Source: Oidiodendron maius Zn
Lineage: Eukaryota; Ascomycota; Leotiomycetes; Myxotrichaceae
Assembly: GCA_000827325.1 (NCBI GenBank)
Contig: KN832879.1
Location: forward strand, 744,001-808,000
DNA: 64,000 bases
Reading direction: 5' to 3'
The position numbers were made by a program, and so were the translations under genes. Of the stretch, positions 1 through 11,904 are shown one piece after another (the stretch's first letter is position 1; every line of letters begins with the position of its first letter). The notes beneath the pieces were generated by a model. The model searched no databases, was not told the origin of the DNA, and saw only the letters and a list, made by a program, of their open reading frames with translations.

Positions 1-1642
1 GAGACTGAGGTAGATGCCCAAGAGGCAGATAGCTGGGACAAGGCAGGCGGATGGGACTTCAATGAAGCAGCGCACTTCCCGGATTCCGATAAGCCCAGTC
101 CCCAGAGAGCTGATACCGACCTCTTCCCGATCGCCCAAGACTCTCCGAAGTCGCCGGGCCGAGGCGGCCTTGCGGGATCGCACAGGAGAAAGGGCTCTAT
201 GTCCCGGCGCAAGAGCGGGGAGCATGATCTGTCGCTTAACCCGCACCAGAAGGTAGAGGGGGCATTCAAGGTCCGGTTCGGTCTCAGAGGCCACCTGGAT
301 GCCGTGCGGTCGGTGATCTTCAGCGGCGGAGGGACCCCGGGCGAGCCGGAGATATGTACAGCAGGTGATGACGGGACAGTCAAGAGATGGATCATCCCAG
401 CGCGGTACGAGAATCAAGGAGGCATGCACTCCAGCACGAACGACCTCGATATCTCGAGCTACTTCACGCATCGCGGGCACACGGGCGCGGTCATGTGCCT
501 CACCTCATGGTCGCCGTCGCAGAATTTCTCTAGTGGAGGTCGAGCGCATGGTGATGGATGGCTCTTCTCAGGAGGCCAAGACGGCACTGTGCGGGTGTGG
601 GAGCGCGGCCGGGTCGACCCGAAGGCCACTCTGGATGGGCACACCGATGCGGTCTGGACAGTGTGCGTGCTCCCCGGGACGACTGGCGCTGTGTTTGGGC
701 CGAACAACTCCTTCGGCGGACCTGATCGCATTATTCTTGCTAGTGGTGCAGCAGATGGGGCCGTGAAGGTCTGGTCTGTCAGTGCTCCACCGCAGTTGAT
801 GTCGCCGCAGGCAGGCAGCGTTGGTCGACGAGGGGGCAGGGTCCGAGGAAACTCGATGTCGTCTGGCTCCGGATTCCCTACGTCACCACAGCCTACAGTG
901 GCCTCGAATACACCCTTCCACCACTCTCTTATCCACTCGATCTCGCGCACTAATAGTACTGCTTCACCAACTTGCATCACGCCGCTGTCGGCCTCTGGGG
1001 ATTGTTTTGTTGTGGCATACTCTGATGCCGCGGTGATCGTGTATGATACGAGGAGTGGGGAAGAGGTAGCAGCCATGGCCAGTCTAGAGACCTACGACGG
1101 CACCAACTCCAGCGCCGTCAACGCCATCGTGGCGACCACAACCGGCCTGGATGGATCCCTGAGCTTCGATTCCGGGCGCGGCCTGTCAGAGGACGAGGGC
1201 GTCGTGGGGGGAGCTACTGGATCGAGTGGCGGTGTCGAGGGCATTATCATCAGCGGGCACGAGGATCGGTATATTCGCTTCTACGACGCTAATAGCGGTA
1301 CGTCTCACTTTCCCTTTCATCTTAACTTAACCCCTTCTTTAATTTGCGAGAGATGAAATGCTAATCACATGTGATGAAATAGGCCAATGCACGTACAACA
1401 TGCTCGCGCACCCAGCCGCAATCTCCTCGCTGTCTTTGTCACCTGATGGAAGAGAACTCGTCTCGGCAGGCCATGACGCCAGCCTGAGGTTCTGGAGTCT
1501 AGAGAAGCGCGCGTGTACGCAGGAGATCACAAGTCATCGGCTGATGCGCGGCGAAGGCGTGTGCTCCGTGGCATGGAGCCATGATGGCCGCTGGGTGGTG
1601 AGTGCAGGTGGAGATGGGGTAGTGAAGGTTTTCGCACGGTAA
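1..1642 (+). CDS. strA: Striatin family WD40 scaffold protein (3' part)
   Basis: The reading frame is open from base 1, so the 5' end lies outside the window. Exons are 1-1297 and 1383-1642; the GTACGT...CTAATCAC...AG intron joins S-G across the junction (codon GGC). The visible part starts with an acidic/serine-rich linker containing [11 protein letters not shown] and continues into WD40 blades ([40 protein letters not shown], ending [11 protein letters not shown]). This matches the C-terminal propeller of fungal striatins (Sordaria PRO11, Aspergillus StrA), the scaffold of the STRIPAK phosphatase-kinase complex at the nuclear envelope and endomembranes, needed for hyphal fusion and fruiting-body development. 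The N-terminal caveolin-binding, coiled-coil and calmodulin-binding parts are not in the window. The family call is confident. Confidence 0.93.
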
Positions 1643-3631
1643 AGGCGTGCATGTCTTGATAAGGGAGAGGGGATAGGAGAAGAGCAGAGGATACGGGGGT
1701 GATTGTTTTTGTGATGAGAAGCAAGGATGTGTGAACAAGATATTTTCGAATACCCAGCCGCGTACAGCAGAGAAAGTGGGAAAATCCAGCATCATCATCT
1801 CAGGAATCGATTTGGCATTGCGTTTTTTTACTTTGTTGCATGTTTTGGGAGAAGCGATTCGATATCAGGATGAGAGGAGATGGAGGATTGGGGGGCGGAA
1901 TGGGAAGTTTTTTCCATTACCGAGATGAGAGAGATGAGAAGATGAGAAGATGAGAAGATGAGAAGATTACTGTAGTCTAGAACACCAGCGAAAGCGTAAT
2001 TTCCATTCTCGGGGATTTTGTACAAAAGGGGAATGAAATACTCTCTGACCAAGTATGATCTTCATTACAGCGAGGATTTATTTCCCCGCAGAATTATTAA
2101 ATTTTTTTTTTCTTTCCATTCCGCGTCTATTGAATTCGAGAATGGGTAGCGAAAGCACCGATTAGCAGAATAAAATCGTCAAATTACAGTCACATGTCAC
2201 GAAATCACCATTCTCAGCCTATTTTCTCTTTCCCCCTGCCTCTTCTCCCTGTAAACATAAATAAAGGGGTCCCTCACCCGTCCCTTGGCAATTACTTCAT
2301 CCTACAGTACCTGCAAGCCTGTGGCATGAAACGCGCTGAATCATCAAGGGACGCTAGGCGTAAGCAGCCCAACGCCGCGGAATAACATGCAAGCTGTGTA
2401 GTCACCGGCGTGCGTTAGACTGCGAGGTAAACATAGGACCGCTGCGGAGAGGGAATTGTAAAAGTTAAGCCACGCCGTCAAGGAACTGGAGGGGGGTCTA
2501 GAATCCGATACTTCCGTGCACAGTAGAGAGAGATATGGGCCAATACCACACGTCATGGCAACCCAGGTCCCAGGTCCCATGTCCATGCCCTATGCATGCT
2601 AATCAGGCTGGGAAGAGAAGGGAAGGAAAGAGAATGGAAGACGCTGGATTTGAGGTCCTGCTTGCTCAGCTACCTACTTATGCGCAGCCTTCGGATGTAG
2701 ATGAGCCGCGTACAAAGAGAGAGGTCTTGGGTTGAAGGACGGATGTTCGGTTTCCTCCGTGCTCCCGCCCCGCTCGCCACCGTGAAATTCCTTCCGCGCG
2801 CTGTCCTTCTTGCATGTCTGACGCCATTGAGCTGGGTATAAGTGGAGGGTAGGGCAGTGCGAGCGCTAGAAACTCTTCGGCACAGATCGCATCTATGATA
2901 CCGTGTACAAATCACAGACGGCGCAGCAGGCAAATCTCCACTTCCCCTGGTGGCCACGGAGCACGGAACCTTCGAGCGGAGGAACTCTTTGTCCCAGGCC
3001 GTAAATATGAACCTCCCATGGCGCACACGGCGGGGCGCACGCTAGCCCCCAAAGCGGAATGGAATGCTATCACCCAAAAGTACCGAACAAAAGGCGTGAA
3101 TGGTGTTACGGCTTATCCCCTACCGCCGCGAACCTCCTGGGCTCTCGGGTTCTCGCAAACCGGATTTGTGGATAGGTCGCGCTGATCGGTGCAGCTGTAC
3201 ATGGCAGGGGTCAGGTTGATGCCTGTGGAGTTGTGCGTCTGGGCTGGATCGACGCACAAGGTAAGCACGTACTCTGTCTGGGCTCGAGGGAACGTGACTG
3301 AGTACAAAAGAGAGACTCGCCCCGCCCGCTCCAATGCACACCTACGTAATGGTTGTTTTTTATTTATTTTAATTGTTTCGGTTTTGAATTTTCCCCTTGG
3401 GCGATTCATTCATTGGGAACATCTCTCAATTGAATTGGTCGAGGATCACGGCGTGTTGTCTTGCGCGCGCGCCCAGATTCGCCTTTCGTGCTGCTGGGGA
3501 AGTCTATTCAGGTCACCTTGCCCAGAGCATAGGATTCCCATCCAGATAGCTACCCCAAGGTAGTAACATTAAACCCCTCGAGTGCAAATCGCCACCATCT
3601 GTGCAAGAGGAGCATAATAATATCACCCATC
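1643..3631. other. Intergenic, about 2 kb
   Basis: Holds the 3' region of the striatin gene and the long promoter side of the ABC transporter gene. It contains an 8-bp tandem repeat (1932-1966), a T-rich run near 2101-2115 and an inverted CCAAT box (ATTGGT) near 3434. Short open frames here have no family signature and I treat them as non-coding. Confidence 0.6.
1932..1966. repeat. Short tandem repeat, unit GATGAGAA
   Basis: About four tandem copies of the 8-bp unit GATGAGAA, flanked by related GAGATGAGA sequence. A purine-rich microsatellite in the intergenic region with no sign of function. Confidence 0.85.
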
Positions 3632-6600
3632 ATGGCGTCCGACGAGCCAGAGTATCTCCCCATTCGCGCAGGCCCCGCTGAGTCCGTCGACGACCGCGTG
3701 GAAGGAGCGCCTTCCTCTGAGATATCCAAGGATGATATCGAAGAGGATCCCTCGCCGCACCTCACGCGCACGTCGACGAGCAGGTCCATGCGCGAGAGGG
3801 AATTCCAGCCCATCGCCGCTGGGGACAGAGCGGAGCTGCATCGCATCGCGTCGACCTTCGCGAGTGCCGGAGGGTCAATGACCAGGACCTCGACGAGGGC
3901 GTCGGGATTGGAGAGGAGGGATACGCTGTATAATGTGAATATCGGAGATCCAGTGTTGGATCCGGCGAGTCCTGAGTTCGATCCGTATAAGTGGACGAGG
4001 ATGTATGTTGTGACTTCCATTTCTTTTCCTCTCGATTTAATGCTGCGGAGAGGGGAATGAAGGAGTGTGATATTAATGACACGAGCTGATTGGAATACTG
4101 TGTAGGTTAATGAGACTGGCGGAGCAGAACAATGTCATCCAGCGGCGCGCCGGCATCGTCTGGAAGAACCTCAAGGTGTGTGGGACCGGGTCCGCCATTA
4201 ATCTCCAGAAGAATGTGGGGTCGATGCTCATGGCGCCTCTGCGATTGAATGAATTCTTTGGACATGGGGCAGAGAAGACCATTCTGAATGAGTTTGATGG
4301 CGTGCTGAAGTCGGGAGAGATGCTTGTTGTTCTGGGGCGGCCAGGAAGTGGCTGCTCGACGCTTCTCAAGACGCTGATGGGCGAGCTCCGTGGGCTGGAT
4401 CTGAAGCCTCAGTCGGAGATTACTTACAGTGGTGAGTATTGTCTTTTTTTGTTTTCTTTTCATGTCCCTATTCCTCTTCCTCGCTTCTCTAGAGAGTGGC
4501 AGCTTACGATAGTAGGTATCACTCAGAAGCAGATGCTCAAACAGTTCAAGGGCGAGGTTGTCTACAACCAAGAAGTAGATAAACATTTCCCTCATTTGAC
4601 TGTGGGTGAGACTCTCGAATTCGCTGCGCGCGTCCGCACTCCTCGACAACGTCTCATAGAAGGCGTCAGCCGAGAGCAGTGGGCGAAGCACTTCGCAGCT
4701 GTCATCATGACAGTATTCGGTCTTTCACACACATACAACACCAAGGTCGGAAACGACTTCGTACGCGGCGTCTCTGGAGGAGAGAGAAAACGTGTCTCGA
4801 TCGCTGAGATGGCCCTTGCGGGCTCTCCAATTGCAGCTTGGGATAATTCCACAAGAGGTCTCGATGCTGCCACGGCTTTGGAGTTCACCAAGTCTCTCAG
4901 GATGTCTTCGAACTTGGCAGGTACAGTACACCTTGTCGCTATCTACCAGGCCTCGCAAGCCATCTATGACCTGTTCGACAAGGCTATTGTCCTGTACGAA
5001 GGCAGACAAGTTTACTTCGGTCCTTGTGACGAGGCCAAGGAGTATTTTGTGGAAATGGGCTGGGAATGTCCTCCCAGACAAACCACTGGTGACTTCCTGA
5101 CGTCCGTTACAAATCCATCAGAGCGGAGAGTCAGACCAGGGTTCGAGGATAAAGTCCCACGAACTCCTGAGGAATTCGAAAAGTACTGGAAGGAGTCGCC
5201 CTACTACAAAGCCATGAAGCAAGAGACTGAGGAGCATGAAGAAGAATTTCCTATTGGAGGCAAGACTCTTCAACAGTTCAAGGACAGCCGGAAAGAGATG
5301 CAGGCGAAGCACGTACGACCTGAATCGCCCTATACGGTGAGCATTCCGATGCAGGTTAAATACTGCACGAAAAGGGCGTACCAACGACTCTGGAACGACA
5401 AGACGTCCACGGTTACCACAATCGTCGGACAAATCGCCATGGCGTTGATCATCGGATCTGTCTTCTACGGAACGCCATCGAACACGGCCAGTTTCTTCCA
5501 GAAGGGAGGTGTCCTCTTTTTTGCCGTTCTCCTTAACGCCCTCATTGCCATCTCCGAAATTAATAATCTCTACTCCCAACGGCCCATTGTCGAAAAACAA
5601 GCCTCATACGCCTTCTACCATCCGTTCACAGAAGCACTGGCTGGAATCGTGGCAGATATCCCTGTCAAATTCTGCATTGCTGTCTGCTTTAACGTCATCA
5701 TATACTTCCTGGCTGGCTTGAGACGAGAACCTTCTCAGTTCTTTATTTTTTTTATGTTTAACTTCGTGGCTATTCTGACAGTACGTCCTCTATGAGCATT
5801 TCCGCCTTCAATACTGACGGTTTATTAGATGAGTCAAATTTATCGAAGTATTGCAGCTTCCACGAAGACAGTATCTCAAGCTATGGCTATCGCTGGTGTC
5901 ACAACTCTGGCCATCGTCATCTACACTGGATTTGTCATTCCACGTCCATTGATGCATCCCTGGTTCAAATGGATCTCCTGGATAAATCCCGTCGCTTATG
6001 CCTTTGAAGGTCTGTTCGTCAATGAGCTGCATGGACAACGATTTGACTGCTCTATATTGGTTCCATCTGGTCCTGGATACGCACAGGCTGGCCAAGACTT
6101 CGTCTGCGCTGTTGCTGGTGCTGTTCCGGGTCAGACGACGGTCTCTGGTGACGCCTACTTGGAGAGCGCGTTCCAGTACTCTTACGCCCACATCTGGCGC
6201 AATCTCGGCTTCATGTTCGCCTTCATGATATTCTTCCTCTTTGTCTATCTCTTCGCCACCGAATTCAATTCCGCGTCTGGCAGCTCCGCCGAAGTCCTGG
6301 TCTTCCGCAGAGGACACGTACCAAAGCAGCTCCTGGCTGCTGAGAAGGCCGCCAAGAACGACGAGGAGGCTCCTGTCCAAGCAAGCGTCGGCATCGTCGA
6401 TGGTCAGATGGCGAAGGAACAGGATGAACAGGTTCAGGCCCTGGCACCGCAAACCGATGTCTTCACATGGAAAGACGTTTGCTATGACATCAAGATCAAA
6501 GGAGAGCCTCGCAGACTGCTCGATAATGTTTCCGGATGGGTCAAGCCGGGCACGCTTACCGCACTCATGGGTGTGTCCGGTGCAGGCAAGACCACTCTTC

Positions 6601-8614
6601 TGGATGTTTTAGCTCAACGTGTCTCTATGGGCGTGGTTACTGGTGATATGTTAGTGTCCGGTCGACCCCTTGATGAATCATTCCAGCGCAAGACCGGCTA
6701 CGTCCAACAACAAGATCTTCATCTGGAGACAACTACCGTTCGTGAGGCGCTTCGGTTCTCCGCCATGCTCCGCCAGCCAAAATCCGTGCCCCGAAAGGAG
6801 AAGTATGAGTTCGTGGAGGACGTCATTAAGATGCTGAACATGCAAGACTTTGCCGAGGCCGTCGTCGGTGTTCCAGGCGAGGGTTTAAATGTCGAGCAGC
6901 GCAAGTTACTCACGATTGGTGTTGAGCTCGCTGCGAAGCCAGCTCTCCTTCTGTTCCTGGACGAGCCTACCTCCGGTCTTGATTCTCAATCCTCTTGGGC
7001 TATTGTAGCTTTCTTGAGAAAGCTCGCGGACAATGGGCAAGCCGTCCTAGCTACAATCCATCAGCCGAGTGCCATTTTGTTCCAGGAATTCGATAGGTTG
7101 CTCTTTTTGGCGAAAGGAGGAAAGACTGTGTACTTCGGTGATATCGGCAAGAACTCTAGGACGCTCCTGGATTACTTTGAGTCTAATGGTGCTGAGAAGT
7201 GTGGAGAGAATGATAACCCTGCTGAAGTGAGTACTTACTTGTTCCTCTTCTAAATTATTGCTAACAGATGATAGTACATGTTGACGATGGTCGGCGCGGG
7301 TCCTTCCGGGAAGTCTACCCAGGATTGGCACGAAATTTGGAAGAACAGCCCGCAGACCAAGGAGGTTCAGACAGAACTCGAACGGATCAAGCAGGATATG
7401 GGCAGCAGACCGAAAGAGGAGACGGAGGGATCACACAGCGAGTTCGCTATGCCTTTCATTTATCAGCTTTATGAAGTAACTCTCCGAGTCTTCCAGCAAT
7501 ACTGGCGAACCCCGGGGTACGTCTACAGCAAGCTTCTCCTTGGTGTGGCATCAGCTCTGTTCATTGGCTTCTCATTCTTTCACGCCGACTCCAGTCAGCA
7601 GGGTCTCCAGGATATCATCTTCTCAATCTTCATGATCACGACCATCTTCACTACTCTCGTCCAGCAGATCATGCCCCGCTTCATCCTTCAGCGTGACCTC
7701 TATGAGGTCCGCGAGAGACCGTCAAAGGCGTACAGCTGGAGAGCCTTCCTGATCGCCAACATCTTCGTCGAAATCCCATGGCAGATCCTTCTCGGTGTTA
7801 TGGTCTTTGCATCGTACTTCTATCCTATTTATACCAAAGGCGGCATCCCGGCTTCTGAACGCCAAGGTCTGATTCTTCTGCTTTTGGTGCAGTTCTTTGT
7901 TTTCGCTAGCAGCTTTGCCCATATGCTGATTGCTGCTCTACCGGATGCTGAGACTGCGGGTAATATTGCTACGCTGATGTTCTCGCTCACCTTGACATTT
8001 AATGGTGTCTTCCAGCCTCCGAACGCTCTGCCTGGATTCTGGATTTTCATGTATAGGGTCTCGCCTTTGACTTGTAAGTCTTCTCTCTTCCTGATCTCGC
8101 TTCTTGATACTAATGAATCCCAGACCTTGTATCTGCCCTCGCCTCTACTGGTCTGTCAGGTCGCGAAGTCCACTGCGCCACCAACGAACTCGCCGTTATG
8201 CAGCCCCCCGCTGGCGCTACCTGCGGCGAATACCTCGGTCCCTTCGCTCAGGTCGCGGGTGGCGCAATCTACAACCCCAACGCCACTGCTGACTGCCAGT
8301 ACTGCAGCATCTCGACTGCTGATCAGTTCCTAGCCGGGTCGGAGATCTCGTATTCCACGCGATGGCGGAACTACGGCATCGTGTTCGCGTTTATCGTCTT
8401 CAACATCTTCATGGCGGTCCTGCTATACTATCTCATCAGAGTAAGGAAGTCGAGTGGGAGAAGCATGGGCGAGAAGTTCGGATGGATCTTGAAGTTCTTC
8501 CAGAAAGATGCAAGTGCCGAGAAAAAGACTACGGATGCCAAATCCCAGGCGCCGCAGGTTAAAACGGAGAACGTCCTGCCTGTTGCGGAAGATGGGAAGG
8601 AGGAGCGTGAATAG
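3632..8614 (+). CDS. PDR-type full-size ABC transporter
   Basis: Six exons: 3632-4002, 4106-4431, 4516-5780, 5829-7226, 7275-8073, 8124-8614, giving 1549 residues, normal for fungal PDR/CDR (ABCG) pumps. The layout is NBD1-TMD1-NBD2-TMD2. NBD1 has the fungal-type degenerate Walker [10 protein letters not shown] (about residues 201-209), the signature [10 protein letters not shown] and an [10 protein letters not shown] Walker B region. NBD2 has a canonical Walker [10 protein letters not shown] (about 902-910), the degenerate signature [11 protein letters not shown] and [11 protein letters not shown]. This asymmetry is typical of Pdr5/Cdr1/AtrB relatives, which use ATP at the plasma membrane to export azoles and other hydrophobic compounds. 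The N-terminus is Ser/Thr-rich, as usual. Codons split by the introns read conserved PDR sequence ([24 protein letters not shown]). The actual substrate cannot be told from sequence. Confidence 0.95.
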
Positions 8615-9176
8615 AGATTGGACTGGAGAGTTGCTTATGTGTGGGAGATTGAAGAGGATATCTACTTCAGGAATGGGGCGAAGAAAAAGGGTTGGTGATT
8701 GATTAGACGGGAATTATAGAACTTCATTTCCTTTGTTTATAGATAGGATTGGGGATATTGAGTGGTGTTTGTGGGAGACAGGTATTCAGATAAGTTCCTG
8801 GCGCTGGGTTTCAAGCTGTAGGATTGGAAGTATAATAATGTAGTGATCAATTAATTGTTGATGGTAAGAAGGCTTTCTGAATGATGGCTTTACGCTGTAT
8901 GTGAATTATAAAATTATGTGCTTGAGAGCAAAGGAGCTATCTGTTTGCGACCCAGGCAACTGAATTCCATACCAAGGCTAGAGAGTTCAAACACCAAGTC
9001 CTCTAGGGGGCATGCTATCCGATGAGGCTGAGTACTCTTTTGGGAAAGGAAGAATGAGAAGAAGGGACGTCATTTATTCAATAAAGATAGTATATAATTG
9101 CCCCAGCAGAATTCGCGATTAAAGACCTCTTCGAGATTTCTATCTGATTGAACTAAGATTGTAAAATTCGGATATT
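8615..9176. other. Convergent 3' intergenic region
   Basis: AT-rich spacer between the 3' ends of the ABC transporter and the DUF2264 gene. No gene or structured element seen. Confidence 0.6.
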
Positions 9177-11087
9177 CTACTCAGGACGACCTTCATAATG
9201 CTTCACAACTTCGACCTGTACTCCCTTGGTCTTGAATAACGTCTCTAAGTCTTCCACTCTTGGCACAGTCGGTGGCCTATCCCACGCACTCTCTTTCAGC
9301 TGGACACCATCCGGCCCAGCCAAAACAGCACACCCAAACACCGTCGCCTTGCCCGCCTTAACATCGCCTCGCAATTGCGGCACCAGCGTGCGCGGGAACA
9401 TGATACTCGTGTTTCCATGCGGCATGTGCACCCTCGCCGTCCGCTTTCCCTCTGAGAAATCTATCATCCCGCTGAAATCCCCAAATTTACTCATCACCCA
9501 CGCCGCGCTGCCTTCGATCCCCGTCTCATCGGCACTGAAATCCGAGCGAGGCGCTGCAAAGCCCCCTTCGATCGTGGATAACTCTCTTGGAGATGTGATC
9601 CGGTGCACACGAATGTGCCATGGGCCACGCGGAAGGACCCAGGTTTCGACTTTCACGTCGCGCCATGGGTGCCACAGGGAATACAAGGCGTCGTCGGCGA
9701 GGTAGGCGTCGTCGCAGTGTTCGCGTACGCGGAAGTGTTTCCCGTCATCGGACAACGCTAGGGCGCTGTCGAAAGTCCCGACTTCGAACCCGAGGCTTTC
9801 GTTCTCGACGCTGAAGCCGTAGCGAGTGGAGTATGCGAATTTCTTGTATTTCTCAGGCACATGACGCATGGCTTGTCCGGTCTCGGGACCGGCGATGAAG
9901 AGCACGGTGTGGTTCGGCTGATGCGAGAAGACCATCCCTGGGATGGGGAAGGCTGCTGTGGCGGGGCGTGGGGGGAGGGGGAGTTCAGGAGAGGACCAGA
10001 AGGGGTGGCTTTCCGGGAGGGAGAGAGGGGAGAAGGCTTTCATGGCCCACCAGGGTGAGCCGGCGGAGTTGTAGCGTTCAGACATGAAGACATTGGGGTA
10101 GGCATAGCCAACAGTGAGAAGGCCATCGCCGGAGCGGGAGATGGGTTGGGTCGCCCACCAGCGGAGGTTGCGAAGGTAGAGGCCCTTGATGACGCCCCAG
10201 GGCAGGGCTTCTTCGTTTGCGACCGCAAGAGAGCCCCAAAATGCGGCGACGGCAGTGCGGTAGATGAGAGAGCGGCCGTAGGGAACGTTGGCGCCTGTAT
10301 CTGCGAACCAGTGCTGGAAGTGCTGCGCGAATTGCCTTGCACGCTCGCGGAAACGTCCTGCCCTTTCGCGGTCGGTGGGATCCTGCAGGCGGTACACGGC
10401 GCAGAGGAGGCCATAGTAGTGCATGGCAAAGGGGTTGTAGTAATCAATGCGCCTATCATCACCCTTGCCACCGCCATCGCGGTACCAGCCGTCCGCGATA
10501 TGCAGGTCCTCGAGGTATTGGAGGTATTCCTCCGACCCGGCGCGGTCCACTGGGACACCCACTTTCTCGAGCCCGAGATCGACAACCACGCGGAAAAACA
10601 TGTGATTGTTCCTGCCATGACGGGAGTTGCGTGAGTGGAGGAGGTAAGTTGCCACATTCTTCTTTGTATTCTCGTCGAGTGGATCCCAGATGTGCTCCGG
10701 AACGAGAAGGAGAGCGTAACCTAGGGCTGCCATCTCGACTTGCCTCTGATCCGCGCCGGTTACCGTTCCCCAGTACTCTCGATGTGAGGGGTCGGTTCCA
10801 TTCTTCAATCCCTCACGGTATAGGTCCCAATGTTCGAAAGTTCCTCCACCAGCAACCATGGGGGCGATACCGAATAACGGCCGCGCGAAGCCTTCAAAGT
10901 CAGATGCGGCTCTGTCATGGGTAAATCCAGAGGCGTCTATCTGGACACGTGCTTTCCCTTCTGAGAAACAGGGGAGGAGAGGGTTGAAGAGGCTCTGGAC
11001 GGCTGCCACCACGTCGTCACGCGTCTTAAACTCGTTCCCTGCTAATGGGCTGAAGCGAGCCTGGGAGATCACGCTTGAGTCTATCAT
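9177..11087 (-). CDS. DUF2264 family protein (putative glycan-related enzyme)
   Basis: Single exon, 636 residues. The N-terminal two thirds match DUF2264: a helix-rich region with SPLAGNEFKTRDDV near the start, GRNNHMFFRVV, YLEDLHIADGWYRDGG and IDYYNPFAMHYYGLL, then a beta-rich C-terminal part. The helical part resembles an (alpha/alpha)6 toroid as in hydrolases and lyases that act on uronic-acid sugars, but no reaction is firmly established for fungal members, so I assign no EC. There is no signal peptide, so it is probably cytosolic. It shares an 817-bp promoter region with a divergent sugar transporter and lies two genes from a GH88 enzyme, which suggests a role in using oligosaccharides containing unsaturated or acidic sugars. 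The start ATG is the first in the frame. Confidence 0.85.
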   Translation of the reverse strand: MIDSSVISQARFSPLAGNEFKTRDDVVAAVQSLFNPLLPCFSEGKARVQIDASGFTHDRAASDFEGFARPLFGIAPMVAGGGTFEHWDLYREGLKNGTDPSHREYWGTVTGADQRQVEMAALGYALLLVPEHIWDPLDENTKKNVATYLLHSRNSRHGRNNHMFFRVVVDLGLEKVGVPVDRAGSEEYLQYLEDLHIADGWYRDGGGKGDDRRIDYYNPFAMHYYGLLCAVYRLQDPTDRERAGRFRERARQFAQHFQHWFADTGANVPYGRSLIYRTAVAAFWGSLAVANEEALPWGVIKGLYLRNLRWWATQPISRSGDGLLTVGYAYPNVFMSERYNSAGSPWWAMKAFSPLSLPESHPFWSSPELPLPPRPATAAFPIPGMVFSHQPNHTVLFIAGPETGQAMRHVPEKYKKFAYSTRYGFSVENESLGFEVGTFDSALALSDDGKHFRVREHCDDAYLADDALYSLWHPWRDVKVETWVLPRGPWHIRVHRITSPRELSTIEGGFAAPRSDFSADETGIEGSAAWVMSKFGDFSGMIDFSEGKRTARVHMPHGNTSIMFPRTLVPQLRGDVKAGKATVFGCAVLAGPDGVQLKESAWDRPPTVPRVEDLETLFKTKGVQVEVVKHYEGRPE

Positions 11088-11904
11088 TGCGGATGAATGG
11101 AAGATGGTATTGGGATCTGATTGAAGGAAGTTTGCAAAGAACTGTAAATTGAAATCATGCAGGCAGCTAGGAGGGTAACGATCTGATGCGTAGGAAAGGA
11201 AGAAGCCTTCGACAGACAGAGGTGGAAGAATATTATGCGTCTTGGCAGCTTTGAAATTTGAGCCAAGACTGCGATATGGAGGCTCTTAGCTAGTGGCTTC
11301 TCAGAAATGCACTCATTCCCGAGGATAATCAGGGATCCGAGCCAGAGAACTGCTCTGGCAGAGAGAATGGGATGGCATTAGTATCAGGTAGTCCAAGTCA
11401 CGAGAGGAAGGCTAGGAGGTAATATCACGTGACTAATCATCGGGGTGAACTTAGCCCGCATTTCCGTCAGACTTAATCCGGCACCCGATAGGCTCAAAGA
11501 GCTATTATTCTATTTCAGGTTTAGCATAATTTCTTAGTGGCATGCTAGCTCGTAGTTAAGCGGGTGCTTTGTCGACGATCAATCCGAATTGGGGAAGAGC
11601 TGCCCTTGGACAATGTGCCGCCAGTTTTGAAGTACGAGACACCCGGCGACCGACGGCAAACCAGAAATGCACAGACGTTACCCGATCCCAACCCCACGGG
11701 GAAATACCACTGGCGGCGCCGTACTGTCTTTGAAGGGCCGAGTCCCAGCGCAGGACAACGAACCGTGCTGCTCTCAAGCTGCAGACAGCTAGTAGCTACC
11801 TTACCTTGGCCTTACATGGGCCAGCTTCGGCCTTCTTAACCTGCCTGGACCCCGCCTGGCTTGAGTCGACATCTTCTTGCGACAAGACAACAGCCAGTTT
11901 CAAG
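11088..11904. promoter_or_regulatory. Bidirectional promoter region of DUF2264 and sugar MFS genes
   Basis: Divergent spacer of 817 bp. It holds the palindromic E-box TCACGTGA at 11425-11432 and a perfect 7-bp inverted repeat at 11341-11359. The upstream in-frame ATG at 11806 falls here and is not the likely start of the transporter. Confidence 0.6.
11341..11359. promoter_or_regulatory. Inverted repeat GCCAGAG-N5-CTCTGGC
   Basis: Perfect 7-bp arms separated by AACTG, inside the divergent promoter of the DUF2264 and MFS genes. It could be a protein-binding site. No binding factor can be named from sequence. Confidence 0.4.

Noticed and set aside
459-1076. 205-codon minus-strand frame
   Set aside because: Lies antisense within the striatin coding exon, without domain features.
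11806-11904. In-frame upstream start of the sugar MFS
   Set aside because: The 33 extra residues are unlike the family N-terminus and lie in the promoter; the ATG at 11905 fits better.
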